This document shows, piece by piece, positions 7,223-17,841 of a stretch of 64,000 nucleotides of DNA. Within the stretch, counting starts at the first letter, position 1; every line of letters starts with the position of its first letter. A program made the position numbers and the translations under genes. Under the pieces are notes generated by a model, which was not told the DNA's origin, did not search any database, and worked only from the letters and a program-made list of their open reading frames with translations. The DNA is taken from positions 1,341,234 to 1,405,233 of the forward strand of contig NZ_JH992922.1 in assembly GCF_000315425.1 (NCBI RefSeq). Direction: 5' to 3'. The stretch comes from Massilia timonae CCUG 45783. Lineage in GTDB: Bacteria > Pseudomonadota > Gammaproteobacteria > Burkholderiales > Burkholderiaceae_D.

Positions 7223-9325
7223 ATGACCATTACCCACGTCCGTGCGACCTGCCCCCACGATTGTCCCGACACCTGCGCCATCCTCGTCAAAGTCGAAGAC
7301 GGTGTCGCGAAAGAAGTGAAGGGCGATCCGGAGCATCCGACCACGGCCGGGGTGTTGTGCACCAAGGTGTCGCGCTACGTCGACCGCACCTATCACCCGG
7401 ACCGCGTGCTGTATCCGATGCGCCGCGTGGGCCGCAAGGGAGAAGGGAAATTCGAACGCATCAGCTGGGACGAAGCGCTCGACACCATCGCAGGACGTCT
7501 GAAAGACATCGGCGCACGCGACCCGCAAGCCATCCTGCCGTATAGCTATTGCGGCACCATGGGCCTGGTGCAGGGCGAATCGATGTCGCTGCGCTTCTTT
7601 AATAAACTGGGCGCCTCGCTGCTCGATCGCACCATCTGCGCCACCGCCGGCGCCACCGGTTACCGCTACACCATCGGCAGTTCGATCGGCACCGACCTGG
7701 AGGAATTCCAGGACGCCAAGCTGATCCTGATCTGGGGCGGCAACCCGATCGCATCCAACCTGCATTTCTGGATGCGCGCGCAAGAAGCCAAGCGCCGTGG
7801 CGCAACGCTGATCGCGATCGATCCCTATCGTTCCCTGACGGCCGAGAAGTGCCACCAGCACATCGCCCTGTTGCCAGGCACCGATGCGGCGCTGGCGCTG
7901 GGCATGATGCACGTTTTGATCACCGAAGACCTGCTCGACCACGACTATATCGAGCAACACACGCTCGGCTTCGAACCCCTGAAGGCGCGCGCCCTGGAGT
8001 GGACGCCGGAACGCACCGCCGACACCTGCGGCATCACGGTCGACGAAGTGGTCAACCTGGCGCGCCTGTACGGACAAACCGTCAAGAATGGCGACGCGGC
8101 CGCGATCCGCATCAACTATGGCATCCAGCGCGTGCGCGGCGGCGGCATGGCGGTGCGCAACATCGCCTGCTTGCCGGCGCTGGTGGGCGCCTGGCGCCTG
8201 CCGGCCGGCGGGATCCAGCTGTCGACCTCGGCGTCGTTCCCGACCAACCGCCCGGCCTTGCAGCGCCCGGATCTCCTGGCGGGCCGCACGCCGCGCACGA
8301 TCAATATGACCACCATCGGCGACGACCTGCTCAGGGAAGCGTCGCCCGGGTTCGGCCCGAAGATCGAAGCCGTCATCGTCTACAACGCCAACCCGCTGGC
8401 GATCGCGCCCGATTCGCGCAAGGTGCAGCAGGGCTTCGAGCGCGAAGACCTGTTCACCGTGGTGCTCGAACACTTTCATACCGATAGCGCCGACTATGCC
8501 GACATCCTGTTGCCGGCCACCACCCAGCTCGAGCACGTCGATGCGCACCTGGCCTATGGCCACCTGTACATGATGGCGAATAACGCCGCCATCGCCCCGG
8601 TGGGCGAATCGAAACCGAACACCGAATTCTTCCGCCTGCTGGCGGCGCGCATGGGCTATGACGACCCGTGCTTCCTGGAGAGCGACGACGAGATCGCGGC
8701 CCAGGCCTTCAACAAGAACGATGCGCGCGCGATCCACTTCGACTGGGAGTCGCTCAAGCGCAGCGGCTGGAAAAAGCTGAACATGCCGGCCGCGCCGTTC
8801 GCCGAGGGCGGTTTCACGACCCCGTCCGGCAAGTGCGAGTTTTTCTCGGAGAGCATGCTGGCCGATGGGCTCGATCCGGTGCCCACGTATATTCCGCCTT
8901 ACGAGTCTGTTGCTTCCAACCCTGTACTGGCCGAAAAGTACCCGCTGGCGATGATTTCTCCGCCGGCGCGGAACTTCCTCAACTCGACGTTTGTCAATGT
9001 AAAGAGCCTGCGCGCAACTGAGGGCGAACCGCACCTCGACATCCACCCGGACGACGCCGCGGCACGCGGCATCGCCCACGGCGACATGGCGCGCATTTTT
9101 AACGACCGCGGTTCGTTCATCGCCCGCGCACGCGTGACCGACAAGGCGCGTGCTGGATTGGTGGTGGGCTTGTCGATCTGGTGGAAGAAACTCGCCAGCG
9201 ACGGCAAGAACGCCAATGAAGTCACCAGCCAGCGTTTGACCGACATGGGCCGGGCGCCCACTTTCTACGACACCCTCGTGCAGGTCGAAAGAGCTGCACC
9301 CTTGACGCGAGATGAAACCATCTAG
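7223..9325 (+). CDS. Molybdopterin-dependent oxidoreductase, formate dehydrogenase/DMSO reductase superfamily
   Basis: This 700-aa protein has an N-terminal [4Fe-4S] motif with Cys10, Cys14, Cys18 and Cys46, followed by the molybdopterin-binding domains (LIWGGNPIASN, then IAIDPYRSLTAEK) and the C-terminal dinucleotide-binding barrel (LAMISPPARNFLNST, then DIHPDDAAARGIAHGD). There is no Tat signal, so it is cytoplasmic. The family is often annotated simply as molybdopterin oxidoreductase; substrate and electron partner are unknown, and no partner subunit is encoded nearby. Its 3' end overlaps the next gene by 14 bases in another frame, suggesting co-transcription with the lipoprotein aminopeptidase. 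Confidence 0.88.
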   Translation: MTITHVRATCPHDCPDTCAILVKVEDGVAKEVKGDPEHPTTAGVLCTKVSRYVDRTYHPDRVLYPMRRVGRKGEGKFERISWDEALDTIAGRLKDIGARDPQAILPYSYCGTMGLVQGESMSLRFFNKLGASLLDRTICATAGATGYRYTIGSSIGTDLEEFQDAKLILIWGGNPIASNLHFWMRAQEAKRRGATLIAIDPYRSLTAEKCHQHIALLPGTDAALALGMMHVLITEDLLDHDYIEQHTLGFEPLKARALEWTPERTADTCGITVDEVVNLARLYGQTVKNGDAAAIRINYGIQRVRGGGMAVRNIACLPALVGAWRLPAGGIQLSTSASFPTNRPALQRPDLLAGRTPRTINMTTIGDDLLREASPGFGPKIEAVIVYNANPLAIAPDSRKVQQGFEREDLFTVVLEHFHTDSADYADILLPATTQLEHVDAHLAYGHLYMMANNAAIAPVGESKPNTEFFRLLAARMGYDDPCFLESDDEIAAQAFNKNDARAIHFDWESLKRSGWKKLNMPAAPFAEGGFTTPSGKCEFFSESMLADGLDPVPTYIPPYESVASNPVLAEKYPLAMISPPARNFLNSTFVNVKSLRATEGEPHLDIHPDDAAARGIAHGDMARIFNDRGSFIARARVTDKARAGLVVGLSIWWKKLASDGKNANEVTSQRLTDMGRAPTFYDTLVQVERAAPLTRDETI

Positions 9326-10427
9326 ATTTTCCCAGGCCTTCAAGCCAGTCATGGTCGCGGCAGCCGCGGCCCTCATGTTGTCAAGCTGCTCATCCCTCTC
9401 CTACTACACCCAGGCCGCGCAAGGCCAGCTGCAATTGCTGACCAATGCGCGCCCGATCGACGACTGGATCGCCGATAGCAACACCAACGTCAAGTTGCGC
9501 CACCGCCTCGAATCGGCGCGCCAGATCCGCCGCTTCGCCATCCAGGAAATGAAGCTGCCCGACAACGGCAGCTATACCAACTACACCAATCTCGGCCGGC
9601 CCTACGTGTTGTGGAACGTGGTCGCCACGCCCGAGCTGTCGCTCAAGCCCATCCAGTGGTGCTTCCCGGTGGCCGGCTGCGTCAGCTATCGCGGCTACTA
9701 CAGCAAGGCCGAGGCCCAGGCCTATGCCAAGCAATTGCGCGCGCAGGGCAATGACGTCGAGGTCGGAGGCGTGAGCGCCTACTCGACCCTGGGCTGGTTC
9801 AGCGATCCCCTGATGTCGACCTTCATCAATTATCCGGACGCCGAGCTGGCGCGCCTGATCTTCCATGAACTGGCGCACCAGGTGGTCTACGTGGCGGGCG
9901 ATTCGCAGTTCAACGAATCCTTCGCCAGCGCGGTGGAGCAGGCCGGCGTGGAAGCCTGGCTCGAGCGCTTCGGCAATCCCCAGATGAGCGAAGCGTACGA
10001 GCGCTACAAGACCCGCAAGAGCGACTTCCTGGCCCTGCTGTTGCGCTATCGCGGCGAGCTGGAGCGTACGTACAAGAGCATGGAGCCCGACGGCGTCAAG
10101 CGCGCGGCCAAGGCGCGCCTGTTCCTGGCGCTGCAGGACGACTACCAGGTGCTCAAGGCGAACTGGGGTGGCTACGCGGGCTACGACCGTTTCTTTGCCG
10201 AGCCGCTGTCGAACGCCCACCTGGCCTCGGTGGCGACCTATAACGATTTCGTGCCGGCGTTTCGCGTTTTGCTGCGCCGCGAGAAGTCGTGGCGCGGCTT
10301 CTACAAGGCTGTCAACCAGCTGGCCAAGCTCGACAAGGAAGAGCGGCATCGCGTGCTCAAGCGCCTGGGCGCGACGGCCACGCCGGGCACGCTGGTGGTG
10401 CAGCGCACCATCGGTGCGTCTCCGTAG
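9312..10427 (+). CDS. Putative zinc aminopeptidase lipoprotein (COG4324-like)
   Basis: This 371-aa protein begins with a lipoprotein signal ending in the lipobox LSSC (Cys26), so it should be anchored to a membrane facing the periplasm. A gluzincin-type zinc motif HELAHQ lies at residues 185-190, with a downstream NESFA (Glu202) as likely third ligand. The family is annotated as predicted aminopeptidase and has not, to my knowledge, been well characterised. The ATG lies inside the end of the molybdopterin oxidoreductase gene (14-base overlap), which suggests translational coupling; the functional link is not obvious. Confidence 0.82.
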   Translation: MKPSRFSQAFKPVMVAAAAALMLSSCSSLSYYTQAAQGQLQLLTNARPIDDWIADSNTNVKLRHRLESARQIRRFAIQEMKLPDNGSYTNYTNLGRPYVLWNVVATPELSLKPIQWCFPVAGCVSYRGYYSKAEAQAYAKQLRAQGNDVEVGGVSAYSTLGWFSDPLMSTFINYPDAELARLIFHELAHQVVYVAGDSQFNESFASAVEQAGVEAWLERFGNPQMSEAYERYKTRKSDFLALLLRYRGELERTYKSMEPDGVKRAAKARLFLALQDDYQVLKANWGGYAGYDRFFAEPLSNAHLASVATYNDFVPAFRVLLRREKSWRGFYKAVNQLAKLDKEERHRVLKRLGATATPGTLVVQRTIGASP

Positions 10428-10587
10428 AGGACCGGTTCCAATCGCGGTAAAACCGCTTGCGCACAGGGGCGCTGCCCGATAGCATCACCATCAGCGATGG
10501 CAAACCTATAAGCCACGTGTGCAGGCGCGCCGGCAAACACCTCCGGCCGCCCGACCAGAACGATAAAAATCGAGACAGAGGTGAGCG

Positions 10588-12279
10588 ATGGACAAAATTT
10601 GGCTGCAGTCGTATCCCCCGGGCGTGCCTGCGGAGATTGATCCGGATCAATACCGCTCCTTGGTGCATTTGCTCGAAGAATCCTTCAGCAAATATGCGGA
10701 CCGCAAGGCCTATGTGTGCATGGACAAGTTCATCACCTACGGCGAACTCGATGCGTATTCGAAGCGGCTGGCCGCCTGGCTGCAGAGCCGCGGCCTGGCC
10801 CCCGGCGCGCGCGTGGCGATCATGATGCCGAACGTGCTGCAGTATCCGATCGCGCTGGCCGCCGTGCTGCGCGCCGGCTACACCGTCGTCAACGTCAACC
10901 CGCTGTACACCGCGCGCGAACTGGAGCACCAGATCGGCGACTCGGGCAGCGAAGCGATCATCGTGCTGGAAAACTTTGCCCACACCGTGCAGAAGGTGAT
11001 GGGCAAGACCCCGCTGCGCCACGTGGTGGTGGCCAGCATGGGCGAGATGCTGGGCGGCGTGAAGGGCATGCTGGTCAACTTCGTGGTCCGCAACGTCAAG
11101 AAGATGGTGCCCGAGTTCTCGCTGCCGAACATGGTCACCTTCAAGGAAGCGCTGGCCCAGGGCGAGCGCATGCCGTTCAAGCCGGCCGAGCTCAGGATCG
11201 ACGACGTCGCCTTCCTGCAGTACACGGGCGGCACCACCGGCGTCTCGAAAGGCGCCACGCTCACCCACCGCAACGTGATCGCCAACGTGCTGCAGACCGA
11301 GGCCTGGGCCGAGCCGTGCATGCAGCAGGCCGCGGGCGAGCAGGTCACGATCGTGTGCGCGCTGCCGCTGTACCACATCTTCGCGCTGACCGCATGCGCG
11401 ATGTGGGGCATGCGCATGGGCGCCCTGAACGTCCTGATCGTGAACCCGCGCGACATCCCGGCCTTCGTCAAGGAACTGGCAAAGTACCGCGTCAACATGC
11501 TGCCGGCCGTGAACACGCTGTACAACGCGCTGGCCAACAACCCCGACTTCGCCCACCTCGATTTCTCGGCGCTGCGCATGTGCAACGGCGGCGGCATGGC
11601 GGTGCAAAAGCCGGTGGCCGACAAGTGGCGCCAGATCACCGGCGTGGCCATCGTCGAAGGCTACGGCTTGTCCGAGACCTCGCCGGTGGCCACCTGCAAC
11701 CGTGCCGACAGCACCGAATTCACCGGCACCATCGGCCTGCCGGTGCCGTCGACCGATATCGCGATCGTCGACGACGAAGGCCGCCACATGGCGCCGGGAG
11801 AAATCGGCGAGATCGCCATCCGCGGCCCGCAGGTGATGACCGGCTACTGGAACCGTCCGGACGAAACCGCGAAGGTGATGACCGCCGACGGTTTCTTCCG
11901 CTCGGGCGACGTCGGCGTCATGGACGCCGGCGGCTACGTGAAGATCGTCGACCGCAAGAAGGACATGATCCTGGTCTCGGGCTTCAACGTGTATCCGAAC
12001 GAGCTCGAAGGCGTAATCGCCGGCCATGCGGGCGTGCTCGAATGCGCCGTGGTCGGCGTGCCCGACGACCATTCGGGCGAGGCGGTCAAGGTATTCGTGG
12101 TAAAGAAAGACCCTGGCCTCACGGCCGAACAGCTGATGGACTACTGCAAGCAGCAGTTCACCGGCTACAAGCGACCGAAGTACATCGAATTCCGCGACGA
12201 GCTGCCGAAGACCAACGTCGGCAAGATCCTGAGGCGCGCGCTGAGGGACGAGAAAAAGCAGGCGGAGACGGTGGCATAA
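10588..12279 (+). CDS. fadD: Long-chain fatty acid--CoA ligase (FadD type), copy 1
   Basis: This 563-aa AMP-forming ligase has the P-loop-like AMP motif YTGGTTGVSKGA (residues ~212-223), the GYGLSETSP motif, and the C-terminal fatty-acyl signature DGFFRSGDVGVMD followed by DRKKDMILVSGFN and the catalytic Lys in TNVGKILRR. It activates fatty acids to acyl-CoA for beta-oxidation or lipid synthesis. The start ATG is preceded by GACAGAGGTGAGCG, a fair ribosome site. A paralogous gene follows 85 bp downstream, separated by a strong terminator, so the pair is not a simple operon. No other beta-oxidation genes are adjacent apart from a thioesterase beyond the second copy. Confidence 0.92.
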   Translation: MDKIWLQSYPPGVPAEIDPDQYRSLVHLLEESFSKYADRKAYVCMDKFITYGELDAYSKRLAAWLQSRGLAPGARVAIMMPNVLQYPIALAAVLRAGYTVVNVNPLYTARELEHQIGDSGSEAIIVLENFAHTVQKVMGKTPLRHVVVASMGEMLGGVKGMLVNFVVRNVKKMVPEFSLPNMVTFKEALAQGERMPFKPAELRIDDVAFLQYTGGTTGVSKGATLTHRNVIANVLQTEAWAEPCMQQAAGEQVTIVCALPLYHIFALTACAMWGMRMGALNVLIVNPRDIPAFVKELAKYRVNMLPAVNTLYNALANNPDFAHLDFSALRMCNGGGMAVQKPVADKWRQITGVAIVEGYGLSETSPVATCNRADSTEFTGTIGLPVPSTDIAIVDDEGRHMAPGEIGEIAIRGPQVMTGYWNRPDETAKVMTADGFFRSGDVGVMDAGGYVKIVDRKKDMILVSGFNVYPNELEGVIAGHAGVLECAVVGVPDDHSGEAVKVFVVKKDPGLTAEQLMDYCKQQFTGYKRPKYIEFRDELPKTNVGKILRRALRDEKKQAETVA

Positions 12280-12302
12280 GCATTGTGACGGGACTACCCC
12301 GG

Positions 12303-12337
12303 CGAAAGCCGCCCCGTCGGGCGGCTTTCGCGTTTTA
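12303..12337 (+). terminator. Rho-independent terminator after fadD copy 1
   Basis: An 11-bp perfect stem (CGAAAGCCGCC / GGCGGCTTTCG) with a 6-nt loop is followed by CGTTTTA. It sits between the two fadD copies. Confidence 0.85.
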
Positions 12338-12364
12338 TTGGAACCAACAAGGAAGGCAGGACAG

Positions 12365-14047
12365 ATGGACAAATTTTGGCTCTCGTCGTACGAGAACGGC
12401 GTGGCGGCTCAGATCGATCCGACCCAGTACCGCTCGCTGACGCATTTGCTGGAGGAGGCGTTTCGCAAGTACGCCGACCGCAAGGCCTATGCCTGCATGG
12501 GCAAGTCCATCACGTTCGCGGAACTCGACGCCATGTCGCAGCGGATGGCGGCCTGGCTGCAGGCGCGCGGCCTCAAGCCGGGCGCGCGCGTAGCGATCAT
12601 GCTGCCCAACGTGCTGCAGTATCCGGTGGCGCTGGCAGCCGTGCTGCGCGCCGGCTACGTGGTCGTCAATGTCAACCCGCTGTACACGCCGCGCGAGCTG
12701 CAGCACCAGATGGTCGACTCGGGCGCCGAGGCGATCGTGGTGCTCGAGAACTTCGCCCACACGCTGGAGCAGGTGGTGCGCCAGACGGGGGTGAAGCATA
12801 TTGTCCTGGCCACCATGGGCGACCTCCTGGGCGGCCTGAAAGGCTCGCTGGTCAACCTGGTGGTGCGCAAGGTCAAGAAGATGGTGCCGGCCTATTCGCT
12901 GCCGGACGCGGTCGGTTTCAACAAGGTGCTGGCCGAAGGCGCGCGCGAGACCCTCAAGCCGGTCGCGATCGGCCACGACGACGTCGCCTTCCTGCAGTAC
13001 ACCGGCGGCACCACCGGCGTGTCGAAGGGCGCGGTGCTGCTGCACCGCCACGTGATCGCCAACGTGCTGCAGAACGAAGCCTGGTTCGGGCCGACCCTTG
13101 CCAAGCTGAAGGCCGGCGAACAGCCGCAGTTCGCCTGCGCGCTGCCGCTGTACCACATCTACGCGCTCACGGTCTGCGCGCTGCTGGGCCTGCGCATCGG
13201 CGGCATGAACCTGTTGATCCCGAACCCGCGCGACATCAAGGGCTTCGTGAAGGAGCTGGGCGGTTATCGCATCAACATCTTCCCGGCCGTGAACACGCTG
13301 TACAACGGCCTGCTCAACAACGACGATTTCGCCAGGCTCGATTTCTCGGGCCTGATGGTGTGCCCGGGCGGCGGCATGGCGGTGCAGAAGGCCGTGGCCG
13401 ACAAATGGCTCAAGACCACCGGCATCCCGATCGTCGAGGGTTACGGCCTGTCCGAGACCTCGCCGGTGGTGACCGCCAACCGCTGCGACATCACTGAATT
13501 CACCGGCACGATCGGCTTGCCGCTGCCGTCGACCGAGCTGCGCATCCTGGACGAGGCGGGCAACGAAGTCCCGTTCGGCACCGCCGGCGAGATCGCCGTG
13601 CGCGGCCCGCAGGTGATGGCCGGCTACTGGCAGCGCGACGACGAGACGGCCAAGGTCATGACCGCCGACGGCTTCTTCAAGACCGGCGACATCGGCATCA
13701 TGGACGACAAGGGCTATACCCGCATCGTCGACCGCAAGAAGGACATGATCCTGGTCTCGGGCTTCAATGTCTATCCGAACGAAGTGGAGGGCGTGGTGGC
13801 CGCGCACCCGGGCGTGCTGGAAGTGGCGTGCGTGGGCGTGCCGGACCAGAACTCGGGCGAGGCCGTGAAGCTGTACGTGGTGAAGAAGGACGCCGACCTC
13901 ACCACCGAACAGCTCAAGGAGTTCTGCAAGGAGCAGCTGACCGGCTACAAGCGGCCCAAGTTCATCGAGTTCCGCGAGACCCTGCCGAAGACGAACGTCG
14001 GCAAGATCCTGCGGCGCGAACTGCGCGACGAGAAGAAGAGCGCCTGA
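12365..14047 (+). CDS. fadD: Long-chain fatty acid--CoA ligase (FadD type), copy 2
   Basis: This 560-aa protein is collinear with copy 1 from the first residues (MDKFWLSSYENG versus MDKIWLQSYPPG) to the last (TNVGKILRRELRDEKK), so the two arose by tandem duplication. The same AMP-binding motif, YGLSETSP motif and C-terminal DRKKDMILVSGFNVYPNE block are intact. The ATG at 12365 is preceded by AGGAAGG at good spacing; the frame is open a further 9 codons upstream to a TTG, but that would remove the ribosome site. The copies differ mainly in the linker around residues 180-250, which may reflect different chain-length preference (inference). Confidence 0.92.
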   Translation: MDKFWLSSYENGVAAQIDPTQYRSLTHLLEEAFRKYADRKAYACMGKSITFAELDAMSQRMAAWLQARGLKPGARVAIMLPNVLQYPVALAAVLRAGYVVVNVNPLYTPRELQHQMVDSGAEAIVVLENFAHTLEQVVRQTGVKHIVLATMGDLLGGLKGSLVNLVVRKVKKMVPAYSLPDAVGFNKVLAEGARETLKPVAIGHDDVAFLQYTGGTTGVSKGAVLLHRHVIANVLQNEAWFGPTLAKLKAGEQPQFACALPLYHIYALTVCALLGLRIGGMNLLIPNPRDIKGFVKELGGYRINIFPAVNTLYNGLLNNDDFARLDFSGLMVCPGGGMAVQKAVADKWLKTTGIPIVEGYGLSETSPVVTANRCDITEFTGTIGLPLPSTELRILDEAGNEVPFGTAGEIAVRGPQVMAGYWQRDDETAKVMTADGFFKTGDIGIMDDKGYTRIVDRKKDMILVSGFNVYPNEVEGVVAAHPGVLEVACVGVPDQNSGEAVKLYVVKKDADLTTEQLKEFCKEQLTGYKRPKFIEFRETLPKTNVGKILRRELRDEKKSA

Positions 14048-14052
14048 TGCCG

Positions 14053-14080
14053 AAGGCCGCCGATCCGGCGGCCTTTTTCT
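14053..14080. terminator. Terminator between fadD copy 2 and the convergent thioesterase gene
   Basis: The stem AAGGCCGCCG / CGGCGGCCTT with a 3-nt loop is followed by TTTCTTT on the plus strand. It lies between convergent genes and probably mainly serves fadD copy 2. Confidence 0.8.
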
Positions 14081-14524
14081 TTACCGGTGCGCCACCAGCG
14101 ATTCGAGCGGCGGCAGCTGGCGCGGCTTGCGGTCCGGGCCGGTGGCGACATAGGTCAGCGTCGCCTCGGTCACCTTGACCACCTCGGCCGCCAGGCGGTT
14201 GCGCTCGGCGTACACCTCGACGAAGACGGTGACCGAGGTGTTGCCGACCTTGGTGATGTCGGCGTAGAACGACAGCAGGTCGCCCACGAACACCGGATTC
14301 TTGAACAGGAAGGAGTTGACGGCGATGGTCGCCACGCGGCCGTTGGCGCGGCGGGTGGCCGGCAGCGAGCCGGCCAGGTCGACCTGGGCCATGATCCAGC
14401 CGCCGAACACGTCGCCATATACATTGGCGTCGGACGGGGCGGGCATGACGCGCAGTTCCGGCATCTTGCCTGCGGGGAGGCGGACCGTGGTGGGCGTGGT
14501 GACGGTGTTGTCTAGCGTGGTCAT
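14081..14524 (-). CDS. Acyl-CoA thioesterase, hotdog fold (YciA-like)
   Basis: This 147-aa single-hotdog protein carries the YciA/BACH-type motif DANVYGDVFGGWIMAQVD, where the Asp acts in catalysis, and the conserved strand VAVNSFLFKNPV-like block at residues ~68-80. It hydrolyses acyl-CoAs, probably short to medium chains. It lies next to two acyl-CoA ligases, convergent with them, consistent with control of the CoA pool. It is divergent from the Atm1-type ABC transporter gene across ~62 bp. Confidence 0.85.
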   Translation of the reverse strand: MTTLDNTVTTPTTVRLPAGKMPELRVMPAPSDANVYGDVFGGWIMAQVDLAGSLPATRRANGRVATIAVNSFLFKNPVFVGDLLSFYADITKVGNTSVTVFVEVYAERNRLAAEVVKVTEATLTYVATGPDRKPRQLPPLESLVAHR

Positions 14525-14586
14525 CGTGAATTCTCGGTAAAAGCTACAATCGACCCGAATTGAACCATAAATCCCGAAGCCCCGTC

Positions 14587-16464
14587 ATGCGCCGCAATTC
14601 CGCTCCACTCCCGCCCGATACCAAAGCTGGTCCCCGCAACGACTGGGCCACCCTCAAAACCCTGTTCCCCTACCTGTGGGTCTATAAATGGCGGGTGATG
14701 GCCGCCATGGCCGCGCTGGTCGGCGCAAAACTGGCCAACGTCGGCGTGCCGCTGGTGCTCAAGAAGATCATCGACGGCCTGGCGATCGACCCGGCCCACC
14801 CGCATGCGCTGCTCGTGCTGCCGCTCGGGCTGCTGGTCGGCTACGGCCTGCTGCGCCTGTCGATGACGGTGTTCACCGAGCTGCGCGAATTCCTGTTCGC
14901 GCGCGTCACCCAGCGCGCGGTGCGCACGATCGCGCTCAAGGTGTTCCGCCACCTGCACGCGCTGTCGCTGCGCTTCCACCTGAACCGCCAGACCGGCGGC
15001 ATGACGCGCGACATCGAGCGCGGCACGCGCGGCGTCAATTCACTGATCTCGTATTCGCTGTTTAACATCTTGCCGACCCTGGTCGAGATCACGCTGGTGC
15101 TGGTCTACCTGGTGTTCAACTACGATATCTGGTTCACCATCATCACGGCGGTGGCGCTGGCGTCCTACATCACCTTCACCGTGGTGGTCACCGAATGGCG
15201 CACGCACTTCCGGCGCACCATGAACGAGCTCGAATCGAAGGCGTCCACCAAGGCGATCGACTCGCTGCTCAACTACGAAACGGTCAAGTACTTCGGCAAC
15301 GAGGACTACGAGGCGCGGCGTTACGACGAAGGCCTCAAGAACTACGAGAACGCCGGGGTGCGCTCGCAGACTTCGCTGTCCTTCCTGAACACCGGACAGT
15401 CGCTGATCATCGCGACCGCCGTCACGCTGATCCTGTGGCGCGCGACCGAGGGCGTCATTGCCGGCACCATGAGCCTGGGCGACCTGGTGCTGGTCAATAC
15501 CTTCATGATCCAGCTCTACCTGCCGCTCAACTTCCTGGGCGTGATCTACCGCGAGATCAAGCAAAGCCTGGCCGACATGGAACGCCTGTTCGGCCTGCTG
15601 GACCAGAACCGCGAAGTGGCCGACAGCCCGAAGGCCCAGCCATTGGCGACGAAAGGCGCCGAGGTCGCGTTTTCGCACGTCGAGTTCAGCTACGAGGCCA
15701 AGCGGCAAATCCTGTTCGATGTCGACTTCACGATTCCCGCCGGGACCACGACCGCGGTGGTGGGGCATAGCGGCTCGGGCAAGTCGACCCTGTCGCGGCT
15801 GCTGTTCCGCTTCTACGACGTGAACGGCGGCGCGATCCGCATCGACGGCCAGGACCTGCGCGACATCACCCAGGAATCGCTGCGCGCCGCGATCGGCATC
15901 GTGCCGCAGGACACGGTGCTGTTCAACGACACGATCGAATACAACATCGCCTATGGCCGGCCCGGCGCCAGCCGAGAGGACATCGTGGCGGCCGCGCGCG
16001 CGGCCTCGATCCATGACTTCATCGAGAGCCTGCCGGACGGCTACGGGAGCATGGTGGGCGAGCGCGGCCTGAAACTGTCGGGCGGCGAAAAGCAGCGGGT
16101 GGCGATCGCGCGCACCTTGCTCAAGGATCCGGCGATCCTGATCTTCGACGAGGCCACGTCGGCCCTCGATTCACGCTCGGAGCAGGCGATCCAGGCGCAG
16201 CTGAAGGAGATCGCGAAGAACCGCACGACCCTGGTGATCGCGCACCGCCTGTCGACGATCGCCGATGCGCAGCAGATCATCGTGCTCGACCACGGCAGGA
16301 TCGTCGAGCGCGGCACGCATTATTCGCTGCTGGCGGAGCAGGGCCTGTATGCGCAGATGTGGGAACGGCAGCTGGCGCGGCCGGACGAGGACGTGGCCTC
16401 GCCGCCGCTGGAAATGGCGGAGGGCATGGACGGCGCGCCATCCATGCCGAACACGCATTCCTGA
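14587..16464 (+). CDS. ABC transporter, Atm1/HMT1 family half-transporter (fused permease-ATPase)
   Basis: This 625-aa protein has an N-terminal exporter-type transmembrane domain with about six helices and a C-terminal ATPase. Walker A GHSGSGKST is near residue 393, the signature LSGGEKQRVAIAR near 497 and Walker B LIFDEATSAL near 520. The TM region, with NRQTGGMTRDIERGTRG and LNYETVKYFGNEDYE, matches the Atm1 family that exports glutathione-linked species and supports iron-sulfur or heavy-metal homeostasis. ATG 14587 is preferred over an upstream TTG at 14560, although the ribosome site is weak for both. It converges on the amidohydrolase gene with a 4-bp gap. Confidence 0.88.
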   Translation: MRRNSAPLPPDTKAGPRNDWATLKTLFPYLWVYKWRVMAAMAALVGAKLANVGVPLVLKKIIDGLAIDPAHPHALLVLPLGLLVGYGLLRLSMTVFTELREFLFARVTQRAVRTIALKVFRHLHALSLRFHLNRQTGGMTRDIERGTRGVNSLISYSLFNILPTLVEITLVLVYLVFNYDIWFTIITAVALASYITFTVVVTEWRTHFRRTMNELESKASTKAIDSLLNYETVKYFGNEDYEARRYDEGLKNYENAGVRSQTSLSFLNTGQSLIIATAVTLILWRATEGVIAGTMSLGDLVLVNTFMIQLYLPLNFLGVIYREIKQSLADMERLFGLLDQNREVADSPKAQPLATKGAEVAFSHVEFSYEAKRQILFDVDFTIPAGTTTAVVGHSGSGKSTLSRLLFRFYDVNGGAIRIDGQDLRDITQESLRAAIGIVPQDTVLFNDTIEYNIAYGRPGASREDIVAAARAASIHDFIESLPDGYGSMVGERGLKLSGGEKQRVAIARTLLKDPAILIFDEATSALDSRSEQAIQAQLKEIAKNRTTLVIAHRLSTIADAQQIIVLDHGRIVERGTHYSLLAEQGLYAQMWERQLARPDEDVASPPLEMAEGMDGAPSMPNTHS

Positions 16465-16468
16465 CGGC

Positions 16469-17752
<1,284 letters not shown>

Positions 17753-17783
17753 CTCTCGCTCCCTCTTTTCATTATTGACGCAT

Positions 17784-17812
17784 AAAAAAAGGCCCTCCAT
17801 CGCTGGAAGGCC
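17784..17812 (-). terminator. Terminator of the dicarboxylate symporter gene
   Basis: On the minus strand a 9-bp stem (GGCCTTCCA / TGGAGGGCC, one G-U pair) with a 4-nt loop is followed by seven T. It lies 30 bp after the symporter stop. Confidence 0.85.
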
Positions 17813-17841
17813 CTGGTGCTACAAGCAGCCGTTCGCCACGC

